Below, piece by piece: positions 29,286-40,317 of a stretch of DNA of 64,000 bases; position 1 is the stretch's first letter; every line of letters begins with the position of its first letter. The translations under genes and the position numbers were made by a program. Origin of the DNA: Hyphomicrobiales bacterium (GTDB lineage Bacteria; Pseudomonadota; Alphaproteobacteria; Rhizobiales; Beijerinckiaceae); NCBI GenBank assembly GCA_900470775.1, contig UCBZ01000012.1, forward strand, positions 49,050-113,049, in the 5' to 3' direction. A model generated the notes under the pieces. It had not been told where the DNA came from and did no database searches. It saw only the letters and a program-made list of their open reading frames with translations.

Positions 29286-30407
29286 CTATTTCGGCTGTCG
29301 CAGCGTGATCCGGGTCAGTTCGGAGGGGCGGCCGAGCCGTAGGGCGAAGCCGGGCCACAGGGCTGTGCCATTGTTCACGTAAAGCGTCATGCCGTCGACC
29401 TCGTACCGGCCCGACACGAACCCTGCGTTGGACCGCGCAACGAGCCGGTCCAGGCCCCGGATCATGCCGCCATGCGTATGTCCCGACAGCTGCAGGGCTA
29501 CACCGCGCCTGGCGGCCTCGCGCGCCAGCATGGGTTGATGATCGAGCAACAGAACGGGAACGCCGGAAGGGGCTCCCGCAAGGGCAGCATTCAGATCGGG
29601 CGGCGCATACCCTGAACGGGTGGCGGAGACGTCGGTCACGCCGGCCAGGACGAGGCGCCCTTCGTCGCGCGACAGGACCGCGTGACCATTTTCGAGAACG
29701 CGCATGCCAAGCCTCGTGTAGTGCTGCATCCAGTCCGGGTAGCTGAAGAAGTATTCGTGGTTGCCCGGAATGACGTAGATGCCGTCTGCCGCCTGTAGCT
29801 CGGACAGGGGCGCGACAGCGGCTTGCCGCGCGGGAAGCGCGCCGTCGATCAGATCACCTGTCACGACGATGAGATCGCAGCCGAGCGCATTCGACGCGAC
29901 CACCACGGCCCTGGTCCATGCCACGGGAAACAAACGGCTGATGTGCAGATCGGTCAGTTGCAGGATTGTGTAGCCATCGAACTGCGCCGGCAGCCCACGG
30001 ATTTCGATTTCCATGTCCTTGAGCCGCGGCACGCGGATCGCCTGATGGACGCCGATCGCCGACAGCGATCCGGCGACCGCGGCGATCCCGTAGCGAATGT
30101 TGTCATGGACCGTTATGCCGCCTCGATGAATCACGGCCGCGATCACCGTTGATAGGTCGAGTGCAAGCTGGAAGACGGCCAGGAGCACGATCGCGCCGAA
30201 TGCCCAGTTGAAGATGATGACGACGCTACGTGGAAACTCGGGCGAGAAGACCGACCCCGACGAGAGACGGCTCCAGAGGTGGTATTGCGAGGCCCCGAGC
30301 ATCAGCAGGGCGATGGCAACCTTGACCGGAAGCGGCAACGACAGCGGCCAGAGAAACCGTGTGATGACGAGCAGGCATGGCAGGCTGAAAATTAGGTGGA
30401 AGATCAA
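29286..30407 (-). CDS. membrane-anchored metallophosphoesterase (YaeI-like)
   Basis: Three to four N-terminal helices (about residues 1-125) precede a calcineurin-like phosphoesterase domain. The metal motifs are in order: LTDLHIS, VVTGDLIDG, PGNHEY and LSGHTHGG. This combination matches the YaeI/UDP-diacylglucosamine-type or related membrane phosphoesterases, but the substrate is unknown. The domain probably faces the periplasm or membrane surface. Confidence 0.85.
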   Translation of the reverse strand: MIFHLIFSLPCLLVITRFLWPLSLPLPVKVAIALLMLGASQYHLWSRLSSGSVFSPEFPRSVVIIFNWAFGAIVLLAVFQLALDLSTVIAAVIHRGGITVHDNIRYGIAAVAGSLSAIGVHQAIRVPRLKDMEIEIRGLPAQFDGYTILQLTDLHISRLFPVAWTRAVVVASNALGCDLIVVTGDLIDGALPARQAAVAPLSELQAADGIYVIPGNHEYFFSYPDWMQHYTRLGMRVLENGHAVLSRDEGRLVLAGVTDVSATRSGYAPPDLNAALAGAPSGVPVLLLDHQPMLAREAARRGVALQLSGHTHGGMIRGLDRLVARSNAGFVSGRYEVDGMTLYVNNGTALWPGFALRLGRPSELTRITLRQPK

Positions 30408-30476
30408 CTCTCTCCGTGTTCGCGCTCGCGCAGGCCAAAGCAGCGGGCCGATCCGTTCGCTCGTTGGTGGATCGGT

Positions 30477-31226
30477 TCAGGGGCCGACGAGTTGCCCGCC
30501 ATCGACCACGATGCTCTGGGCCGTGACCCAGCTGGCCTTGTCGGAGGCGAGGAAGAGCACGACCTCGGCGATCTCCTCGGGCTTGCCCATCCGGCCGAAA
30601 GCGATGCTGGCCAGCGTTGACTGGTAGAGCTCGGGGTTGGAGGTCTTCCGATCCTCCCAGGTGCCGCCCGGGAACTCGATCGAGCCGGGTGCCACGCAGT
30701 TCACCCTGATGCCTTTGCGCGCCAGCATCTTAGCCTGGCTGGCGGTGTAGTGCATCACGGCCGCCTTGACTGCGCCATAGGGTGCCGAACGCGACGAGGC
30801 CCGCAGCGCCGAGATCGACGAGACGTTCACGATCGACGAGCCCGGCTTCATAAGGGGAATCGCGGCATGGCTGCCGCGGACGACGGCCATCATGTCGACA
30901 TTGAGCGAGGCCGCCCAGCCCTCTTCATCGTCGGAATGGCCGAAGCCGGAGGCGTTGTTGACGAGGACGTCCAGCCCTCCCAGCGCCTTTACCGCCTCGG
31001 GCACATAGGCCTCGATCGCAGCCGCATCGGCCAGGTCGACGCTGGCCGCATGTGCGGTTACACCGAGCGCTTCGATCTCCTGGCGCGTTGCTTCGAGCGG
31101 TCCGGCGCTGCGGGCACAGATCGAAACCGATGCGCCGCCCGCCGCGAAACCCAGCGCGATCGAGCGCCCGATGCCGCGGCTGCCGCCCATCACGATCACG
31201 CGCTTGCCGGTGAAGTCCTTGGTCAT
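30477..31226 (-). CDS. SDR-family NAD(P)-dependent oxidoreductase
   Basis: This is a classical 249-residue SDR: glycine motif GGSRGIG (14-20), NNAS in place of NNAG at 90-93, Ser in VNVSSISA (about 136-140), Tyr150 and Lys154. The C-terminus ends SIVVDGGQLVGP. It has no signal peptide, and its substrate cannot be predicted. It follows no operon partner, and the next leftward gene begins 70 bases further on. Confidence 0.85.
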   Translation of the reverse strand: MTKDFTGKRVIVMGGSRGIGRSIALGFAAGGASVSICARSAGPLEATRQEIEALGVTAHAASVDLADAAAIEAYVPEAVKALGGLDVLVNNASGFGHSDDEEGWAASLNVDMMAVVRGSHAAIPLMKPGSSIVNVSSISALRASSRSAPYGAVKAAVMHYTASQAKMLARKGIRVNCVAPGSIEFPGGTWEDRKTSNPELYQSTLASIAFGRMGKPEEIAEVVLFLASDKASWVTAQSIVVDGGQLVGP

Positions 31227-31467
31227 CTGGGCATGTCCTTGCTGCTGTCGGACCGGGGCCGGCGAGCATGCCGATCGTCTTAGTTCGACCTAAAGCTCTG
31301 CCGAGCAGCCGATGGTCGATAGGTGTGGCCGCCGCAAGCGGAGCGCATGGCATGGCCGCGCGGCCAGTCTGCTCGAATTTCGGAAGCTGGTCACGCGTCT
31401 TTGCTCCGCGTTTGCCTCTGCGAAACGAGTATCAGGCATTCTGAGAATCGGCTGTCCGGAGGTCCGC

Positions 31468-32154
31468 GTGGAAACGTCTCTCTATCTACCCGTCAAAAAC
31501 TTCCTTCAAGGTCTGGGCTACACCGTCAAGGGAGAGGTCGGGCACTGCGATCTTGTCGGGCTCCGGGACGATGATCCGACTGTGGTCGTGATCGGCGAAC
31601 TGAAGCTGAGCTTCAATCTCGAGCTCATCCTCCAGGGTGTGGACAGGATGAGCCTCGGCGACGAAATCTGGCTGGCGGCTCAGCTCTCCGCCCGCGGCAA
31701 GGGGCGGGAAAGCGATCCGCGATATCGCAATCTGTGCCGGCGCCTCGGCTTCGGGTTGCTGGGCGTCGACCGGTCAGGTCGTGTCGACGTCCTCGTGTCC
31801 CCGGCCGCCCCGATGCCGCGCAAGGACCCGCGACGGCGTTCGCGGCTGGTCGAGGAGCACAAGCGACGCCAGGGCGATCCGTCCGCCGGCGGAAGCACGC
31901 GCAAACCCATCATGACCGCGTACCGACAGCAGGCGCTTGCCTGCGCGGCGGCGATGACATTGGCGCCGCAGCGACCGCGCGATCTCAAGCCATCATTTCC
32001 CGATGCGCAGAAGATCCTGCACCGCAACGTCTATGGCTGGTTCGAACGCTTCGAGCGCGGCGTTTACGCGCTCACCGAGACAGGCCGCAGCGCACTGGCG
32101 GGATGGCAGCCTGAGCCGCCAGCTAGCCCGGATCGTAACGGACCATCCGCATAG
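31468..32154 (+). CDS. DUF2161-type protein with PD-(D/E)XK nuclease-like core
   Basis: The protein opens with ETSLYLPVKNFLQGLGYTVKGE, here only noted by its first residues, then HCDLVG and VVIGELKLSF. That is the E...D...ExK pattern of a PD-(D/E)XK fold. The DUF2161 family has this opening and a basic C-terminal half that could bind nucleic acid. GTG 31468 is chosen because GGAGG lies five bases upstream. The role is unknown. Confidence 0.75.
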   Translation: METSLYLPVKNFLQGLGYTVKGEVGHCDLVGLRDDDPTVVVIGELKLSFNLELILQGVDRMSLGDEIWLAAQLSARGKGRESDPRYRNLCRRLGFGLLGVDRSGRVDVLVSPAAPMPRKDPRRRSRLVEEHKRRQGDPSAGGSTRKPIMTAYRQQALACAAAMTLAPQRPRDLKPSFPDAQKILHRNVYGWFERFERGVYALTETGRSALAGWQPEPPASPDRNGPSA

Positions 32155-32180
32155 GGCCGCAGCCACCGCCCAGGGGCTGT

Positions 32181-32888
32181 CTATGCCGGCAGCACGACCA
32201 CCTTCGACTTGACCGGTGTGCGCTCGTACAAATGGATCATGTCCTGGCTGAGCAGGCCGACGCAGCCGCTGGTCATGCCCGTGCCGATCGTCTCGGGGTC
32301 GCTCGAGGCGTAGATCGTGTAGAGCGTGTAGGCGCCGTTCTGATAGAGATGCAGGGCGCGGGCGCCGAGCGGGTTGTCGAGGCCGCCGGGCATGCCGCGG
32401 GCGTATTGGGCCGCCTCAGGCTGGCGCTTGATCATTTCCTTGGGCGGCGTCCAGGTCGGCCATTCGGACTTGCGCCCGACATAGGCTTCGCCGCTCCAGC
32501 GGAAGCCGTCGCGGCCGACGTTGACGCCATAGCGCGTGGCGGATCCGTCGCCTTCGACGCGGTAGACGTAGTAGTTGCCGGGATCGACGATGATCGTGCC
32601 GGGCGCTTCCTTGCCATCATAGGCAACCGTGCGACGGAAATATTTCGGATCGACCTTGGTCACGTCGACCGCGGGAATCGGGAATTTCTCCTGGGGCACC
32701 GGCCCGTAGACCTTCTCGGCCTCGGCGAGGCTCATGCCGTCGGTGACCGCACAACCGCCCAGCCCCAGCGCGCCGAGACCGACAGCCGAGCCGACCAAAA
32801 ACGAGCGGCGGTTCACAAGCCCCGCGCGGCGCCCAGGCGCGATCTCGTCCATCTTGCCGGCATCGGCATTCATACCGTCGATGATCAT
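32181..32888 (-). CDS. L,D-transpeptidase (YkuD) homologue with altered active site
   Basis: A twin-arginine-like leader (NRRSFLVGSAVGLGALGLGGC, cut here at the lipobox LGGC, Cys46) suggests export as a lipoprotein. The YkuD domain covers about residues 95-233. The catalytic Cys is present (SGCV, C209). However, the His of the usual HGT motif aligns with Tyr193 (IYASSDPETIG), and the Arg after GC(I/V) is Gly211. The enzyme may therefore be inactive or use other residues. The start at 32888 is uncertain; Met at 32873 or 32954 is also possible. Confidence 0.8.
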   Translation of the reverse strand: MIIDGMNADAGKMDEIAPGRRAGLVNRRSFLVGSAVGLGALGLGGCAVTDGMSLAEAEKVYGPVPQEKFPIPAVDVTKVDPKYFRRTVAYDGKEAPGTIIVDPGNYYVYRVEGDGSATRYGVNVGRDGFRWSGEAYVGRKSEWPTWTPPKEMIKRQPEAAQYARGMPGGLDNPLGARALHLYQNGAYTLYTIYASSDPETIGTGMTSGCVGLLSQDMIHLYERTPVKSKVVVLPA

Positions 32889-33093
32889 GATTTTGGAGTT
32901 TCCCTTGTCCTGTTGCCCGACGAGAGAACACTCCGGCACAGATAAGCTGAACATCTTGCTAAGCTCAGATTGCCGTCACTCGACCGGATTGGCAAGCTTT
33001 GGCCGTCGCTGCGCGGGGCCTCCTGTGCCGTTACGAAGAACCTCTCGACATCGTTAGGCAGGCTCGTGAGGCAGGTCCGTTGCCTACGCAGGA

Positions 33094-33966
33094 TCAGATG
33101 CCTGCCCCGCTTGTCCTGGTGAGAGATCGTATCCAGGTCGCGACGCTCTTCAGGCGCGGCAGGTCGATTCCCGTCTCGATGCCGCGCGCTTCGAAATGCG
33201 CGACCAGCGTTTCCGTGGCGAGATTGCCGCCGGCGCCGGGTGCATAGGGACAGCCGCCGAGCCCGCCGACAGCGCCGTCGAAGACGCGGACGCCCAGGCT
33301 CCAGGCCGCAGCGACATTGGCGATGGCACGACGATGCGTATCGTGGAAATGCCCGGCGATCTGCGTCGCCGGCACCACCCGCAACGCCGCCTCGACCATC
33401 CCCGCCGTCCGCTCCGGCGTGCCGCGCCCGAGCGTGTCCGAAACCGCGATCTCGTCGCAGCCGATGCCAAGGAGGCGGGCGCTGACGTCCGCCACGGCAG
33501 CGGGCGCGATCTCGCCCTCATAGGGACAGTCGAGCGCGCAGGAGACGTAGGCCCGCACTGGGATGCCGGCCCGCCGCGCCAGCGCCAGCACTGGCTCGAA
33601 GCGCGCGATGCCCTCAGCGATCGTGCAGTTGGTGTTCTTCTGCGAGAATGTTTCGGAGGCGGCCGTGAAGACGGCGAGCGCCTGCGCGCCGGCGGCCAAC
33701 GCCGCCTCGGCGCCCTTTTCGTTGGGAACGAGGGCGGAATAGGTAAAGCCGGGCCGCGGCGTCAGGCCGGCCATGACGTCCGCATGATCGGCCATCTGCG
33801 GCACCCAGCGAGGCGAGACGAAGGCGGTCGCCTCGATTCGACGCAGGCCGGCTTCCGCCAGCCTGCCGATCAGCGCTACCTTGTCGGCGGTCGAGACAGC
33901 GGCTTTCTCGTTCTGCAGCCCGTCGCGCGGGCCGACCTCGACGATGCTGACGCGGCACGACGTCAT
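33094..33966 (-). CDS. mvaB: hydroxymethylglutaryl-CoA lyase
   Basis: The enzyme splits HMG-CoA into acetoacetate and acetyl-CoA in the cytosol. The 290-residue TIM barrel opens with VEVGPRDGLQNE, has the metal site GHFHDTHRRA, and the glycine loop with active-site Cys GGCPYAPGAGGNLATE. The start ATG at 33966 lies one base after the livF stop, with GGAG inside the livF end. It is the last gene of the leftward set that begins with HMG-CoA reductase, which points to mevalonate breakdown rather than leucine degradation. No leucine-pathway acyl-CoA genes are nearby. Confidence 0.92.
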   Translation of the reverse strand: MTSCRVSIVEVGPRDGLQNEKAAVSTADKVALIGRLAEAGLRRIEATAFVSPRWVPQMADHADVMAGLTPRPGFTYSALVPNEKGAEAALAAGAQALAVFTAASETFSQKNTNCTIAEGIARFEPVLALARRAGIPVRAYVSCALDCPYEGEIAPAAVADVSARLLGIGCDEIAVSDTLGRGTPERTAGMVEAALRVVPATQIAGHFHDTHRRAIANVAAAWSLGVRVFDGAVGGLGGCPYAPGAGGNLATETLVAHFEARGIETGIDLPRLKSVATWIRSLTRTSGAGI

Positions 33967-33967
33967 C

Positions 33968-36467
<2,500 letters not shown>

Positions 36468-36468
<1 letters not shown>

Positions 36469-37385
36469 CAGATCTTCTCCACGCTGCGCGCGCCGAGCAG
36501 GCCGCCGGGCCGCAGCACCAGCACGATGATGATCAGCAGGAAGATCGTGATCTCGCGCATCTCGGCGCGCCAGAGCCCGACCAGCGCCTCGATCAAGCCG
36601 AGCAGGAAACCGCCGAGCATGCAGCCGCGCGGATTGGTCAGTCCGCCGACGATCGCCGCCGAGAAGGCTTTCAGCGCGACGCCGAGCCCGATGAAGACCG
36701 AAGCCGTGGTGATCGGAGCGATCAGCATCCCGGCCAGCCCCGCCAGCGAGGACGAGATCACGAAGGCGATGATGACGATCTTCTCGACATTGATGCCGAC
36801 GATCGCGGCGGCCTGCGGATTGAAGGCGACGGCGCGCAGCGCCTTGCCGAAGCGGGTCTTGCGAATGACGATGTCGAGCCCGACCATGACCGAGATCGCG
36901 ACGGCCGCGATCAGCACCTCCTGCGGCCTAATGCCGGCCCCGGCGATGCGCCAGACCTCGTTGCCGAGCGGCGAGGGCACCGCGATCGAGGCCGGGCCCC
37001 AGACTGCGAGCGCCGCGTTCTGCAGGATGATGCCGAAGCCGATCGTGCTCAACACCCAGTTCAGGCCGCCGGCCCCGACGAAGGGCTTGATCGCACAGTA
37101 GTACAGGACGATGCCGATCGCGCCGACGATGGCGACGCTCGCCAGCGTCGCCAGGCCATAGCTCAGCAAGGTCATTTCGGATGGGGCGAGATTGCCCCAA
37201 TGCGGCTTGCCGGCCGCCAGCAGCAGCAGCGAGACGCCGACCAGGCTGCCGGGCACCAGGAAGGCGCCCTGGCCGAAATTGAAGGTCTTGGTCGTGGCGT
37301 AGGTGATGTTGAAGCCGAGCGCGATCAGGCCGTAGATCGCGCCCAGCGCCAATCCGCTCGCCAGCGCCTGAAGGATTGCCGTCAT
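36468..37385 (-). CDS. livH: branched-chain-type ABC permease (LivH-like)
   Basis: The 305-residue inner-membrane protein has about eight helices and the LivH opening LASGLALGAIYGLIALGFN. It has the cytoplasmic RKTRFGKALRAVAFN loop that contacts the ATPases. It is transcribed after the binding protein, from which it is separated by a palindromic repeat (37433-37539), and overlaps the LivM-LivG gene by one base. Confidence 0.9.
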
Positions 37386-37432
37386 CTCGTCTCCGCGCCG
37401 TCCGGCGGGTCAGTTGCGTCCGGAACCGCGCC

Positions 37433-37539
37433 GTCATCCTGGCCGTAGCGAAGCGGAGCGCCGGGATCCATCACACAGCGCCACCGTGCTTTATGATGGA
37501 TCCCGGAGCTGCGCCGCTTCGCGGCTTGTCCAGGATGAC
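37433..37539. repeat. dispersed palindromic element, family B copy 1
   Basis: The element begins GTCATCCTGG and ends with the inverse CCAGGATGAC. Internal arms include GGATCCATC/GATGGATCC and GAAGCGG/CCGCTTC. Copies lie near 56263 and 62960. It is between livK and livH in the same transcript and could reduce expression of the downstream permease genes relative to the binding protein. Confidence 0.75.
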
Positions 37540-37572
37540 GCGATGTTCCCGTGTCAGACGTTCGAGGGCCCG

Positions 37573-38775
37573 TCAGCGCTTCAGATCGGCCGCCGTCAGG
37601 GATTTGACGATCTCGTTGTCGACCTTGACGACGCGCCCGTCCTTCCACTGCGCCAGATGGAAATCCGCGACGCCGAGCGCCTCGTGCTGCTCCTTCGAGA
37701 AGGGCTTGTCATAGGCCTTGATGATGCCCTGGACCTTGCCGAGATTCTCCAGCGCCTGCTGGACCTTCTCGCCATCGGTGCTGTTGGCTTGGGCGATGGC
37801 GGCCGCGATCAGCATCACCGCATCATAGCCCTGCGCCGCGGAGACGAAGGCCGGCATGTTGGGATGCTTGGCGATCAGCCGCTTGTGCAGGGCGATTGCC
37901 CGGTCGTTGGCATCCTCGGTGGTCGAGGCCGCGAAGATCGTCTTCTCCGCGAGCTTGGGTCCGGCGATGTTGATCAGCGGCGTGTTGATCGAGCCCCAGG
38001 TCGAGAGCAGGCCGGGATAGTAGTCCATCTTCTCCATGCTCTTCAGCACCTGCGCGGTCGCATCGCCGAGCGAGCCGGAGATCACCATGTCGGCGCCGGC
38101 CGCCTTCACCTTGGCAAGCTGCGAGGTCATGTCGGTGTCCTTGGGGCCGAACTTCTCGATCGCCACCGGCTTGATGCCGTGCAAGGCCAGAATCTCCAGC
38201 AGGTCCTTGGTCGCCGCCTGGCCGTAGCCCGTCGTGTCAGCGACGATGGCGATGTTCTTGGTCTTCGTGGCCTTGATCGCATAGGCCGCGAGCAAGGCGA
38301 GCTGCTCGCGATCGACCATCGAGACCCGGAAGATGTAGTTCTGCGGCTCCTTCAGATAGCGCGCGGTGATGTCGGTCGCGGTCGCGACATGGGAGATGAC
38401 CGGGATCTTCTTCTGCTGCGGAATGTGCAGCCATGCCAGTGCGTTGCCGGAATTGGTCGGCCCGACGACGGCCGCGACCTTCTCGTTGTCGATCAGCTCG
38501 TTCATGTTCTGGATCGACTTCGGCGGCGAGGCGATATCGTCGCGGACCACGCCGACGAGCTTGCGGCCGAGCACGCCACCCTTGGCGTTGATGTCCTCGA
38601 TCGCGGCCTGGAAGCCGTACAGCCCCGCTATGCCGAGTTCGGCCACGCCGCTGGCGGACTGGTCGGCGTTGTAGCCGATCTTGATCTCGTTCTGGGCCAG
38701 GGCAGGGGTGGCGAAGGCCAGGCTGGTCGTGACGAGCAGGGCGCTGAGCGCACGGCGCGAAAGCAGGATGGTCAT
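37573..38775 (-). CDS. livK: periplasmic substrate-binding protein (LivK-like)
   Basis: The 400-residue receptor has a signal peptide cut near PALA-Q (residue 27) and the type I periplasmic-binding fold (IKIGYNADQSASG, then AAIEDINAKGGVLGR). GGAGGA lies about ten bases before ATG 38775. It is the second gene after HMG-CoA reductase. Leu/Ile/Val binding is the family default. The genomic setting suggests mevalonate or a structurally similar C5-C6 acid instead. Confidence 0.9.
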   Translation of the reverse strand: MTILLSRRALSALLVTTSLAFATPALAQNEIKIGYNADQSASGVAELGIAGLYGFQAAIEDINAKGGVLGRKLVGVVRDDIASPPKSIQNMNELIDNEKVAAVVGPTNSGNALAWLHIPQQKKIPVISHVATATDITARYLKEPQNYIFRVSMVDREQLALLAAYAIKATKTKNIAIVADTTGYGQAATKDLLEILALHGIKPVAIEKFGPKDTDMTSQLAKVKAAGADMVISGSLGDATAQVLKSMEKMDYYPGLLSTWGSINTPLINIAGPKLAEKTIFAASTTEDANDRAIALHKRLIAKHPNMPAFVSAAQGYDAVMLIAAAIAQANSTDGEKVQQALENLGKVQGIIKAYDKPFSKEQHEALGVADFHLAQWKDGRVVKVDNEIVKSLTAADLKR

Positions 38776-38852
38776 GGTGTCTCCTCCGGGGATGATCCGC
38801 TTTTCGCGGCTTTGTCTCGTGGCAGGCGGGTAAACGGAAATGGTGCTCGGCG

Positions 38853-40172
38853 TCAGATTTTCCGGCGCTCGCTGAGAAGTTCGCGGGCGCGGTCGACGCG
38901 GACGTCGTGGGTTCGGGCGAGTTCGGCCGCGATCGTTTCGATCTCGGCGCCCTCGGCGCCGGCGACGATGGCGATGTTGCGGGCGTGCAGCGCCATATGG
39001 CCGCGCTGGATGCCTTCGGTCGCGAGCGCCCGCAGCGCCGCCATGTTCTGGGCGAGGCCGACCGCGACGGTGACCTCGGCCAGTTCCTGCGCCGTTTCGA
39101 CACCCATCAGCCGCAGCGACCATTGCGCCAGCGGATGCGTCTTGGTCGCGCCGCCGACGAGGCCGAGCGCCATCGGCATCTCGATCGAGCCGACGAGTTC
39201 GTTGTCTTTCGAGACCTCCCAGGTCGTCAGCGAGGTGTAGCGGCCGCTGCGGGCGGCATAGGCATGAGCACCCGCCTCGATCGCGCGCCAGTCATTGCCG
39301 GTGGCAACCACGACCGGGTCGATGCCGTTCATGATGCCCTTGTTGTGGGTGGTGGCGCGGTAAGGGTCGATGGCGGCGAAGGTGTAGGCGTCGAGCATGC
39401 CGTCGATCATGCGCTGGCCGGAGAATTCGGGCGTGGCCAGCGCGGCCTCGGGGATGCGCACCGTGGCGCGGGCCAGCCGGAGATCGGCGAGATTCGACAG
39501 GATGCGCAGCCTGACCGTGCCGCCGGTGATGCGCTCGACGATCGGCGCCACCGTCTCGGCCATGGTGTTGACGGTGTTGGCGCCCATCGCGTCGCGGACA
39601 TCGACGAGAAGATGCATCACCACGATCGGTCCGCGCGGAGTCTGCGGGAAGACATGCACCTCGATGTCGCGGCAGCCGCCGCCGAGCGAGATCAGCACCT
39701 TGTCCCGGGCATTGGCGGCCGCGACGATTTCGTCGCGCGCCGACAGCAGCTTGTGGCGCGCGCCCTCGGGATCGCTGATGCCGATGAGCTGGACCTGCGC
39801 GCGCATGATCGGCAGGCTGCTGGAGGTCAGGAAGCCACCCGAGCCGCGTGCGATCCGGGCCATGTAGGATGCGGCTGCGACGACCGAGGGCTCCTCGACC
39901 GCCATCGGGATCAGGTAATCCTTGCCGTTGACGGTGAAATTCGTGGCGATGCCGAGCGGCAGCTCGAAGGTGCCGACGACGTTCTCGATCATGCCGTTGG
40001 CGAGCGTCAGCGGCAGGGCGCCGGGCGTCGCCAGCAAGGCGCGGTCGCCGGCCGAGAGACTGGCTGCGGCAACGGCCTGGTCGAGCCGCTCCAGGCACGA
40101 CAGGTTGCGGTAGTTCTCGATGCGTGAGTTCACGGATCGCGCGCCGTCGGCGCGCGCCTCAGCCGTCGTCAT
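38853..40172 (-). CDS. mvaA: class II hydroxymethylglutaryl-CoA reductase (degradative type)
   Basis: The 439-residue soluble enzyme matches the Pseudomonas mevalonii type and should oxidise mevalonate to HMG-CoA with NAD. Catalytic residues fall at the spacing known for that enzyme (E83, K267, D283, H381): Glu94 in [11 protein letters not shown], Lys278 in HNKGIMNG, Asp294 in [10 protein letters not shown] and His392 in QRGHMALH. There is no membrane domain, unlike class I enzymes. GGAGG precedes ATG 40172. It is the first gene of the leftward set. I saw no mevalonate kinase, so synthesis of isoprenoids is unlikely to be its role. Confidence 0.93.
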   Translation of the reverse strand: MTTAEARADGARSVNSRIENYRNLSCLERLDQAVAAASLSAGDRALLATPGALPLTLANGMIENVVGTFELPLGIATNFTVNGKDYLIPMAVEEPSVVAAASYMARIARGSGGFLTSSSLPIMRAQVQLIGISDPEGARHKLLSARDEIVAAANARDKVLISLGGGCRDIEVHVFPQTPRGPIVVMHLLVDVRDAMGANTVNTMAETVAPIVERITGGTVRLRILSNLADLRLARATVRIPEAALATPEFSGQRMIDGMLDAYTFAAIDPYRATTHNKGIMNGIDPVVVATGNDWRAIEAGAHAYAARSGRYTSLTTWEVSKDNELVGSIEMPMALGLVGGATKTHPLAQWSLRLMGVETAQELAEVTVAVGLAQNMAALRALATEGIQRGHMALHARNIAIVAGAEGAEIETIAAELARTHDVRVDRARELLSERRKI

Positions 40173-40281
40173 GGGGATTTCCTCCGCCCACATCCGGGCT
40201 TGTTGCCTGCTTGTTGGTTGACAGGCTCTCGCAAAGGCCCAAGAGGAACAAGGCACAATTACCCGTACGATCCCATTCCGC

Positions 40282-40306
40282 GTACCAGTCGATCAACTGG
40301 TACAAT
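40282..40306 (+). promoter_or_regulatory. palindromic operator overlapping the -10 of the MocR gene
   Basis: GTACCAGT (40282-40289) and ACTGGTAC (40296-40303) form a perfect eight-base inverted repeat with spacer CGATCA. The right arm overlaps a TACAAT -10 hexamer (40301-40306) that lies 11 bases before the regulator ATG. This position suits autorepression and control of the divergent mvaA operon. Confidence 0.6.
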
Positions 40307-40317
40307 CGGAGGCCGCG

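Noticed and set aside
37414..39240. 608-residue open frame on the plus strand, antisense to livK and mvaA
   Set aside because: It has the composition of a GC-rich shadow frame and crosses a palindromic repeat, while the opposite strand encodes two proteins with intact motifs.
38853..40172. HMG-CoA reductase as part of a biosynthetic mevalonate pathway
   Set aside because: The form is class II and is grouped with HMG-CoA lyase and an importer. No HMG-CoA synthase, mevalonate kinase or decarboxylase is present in the window.
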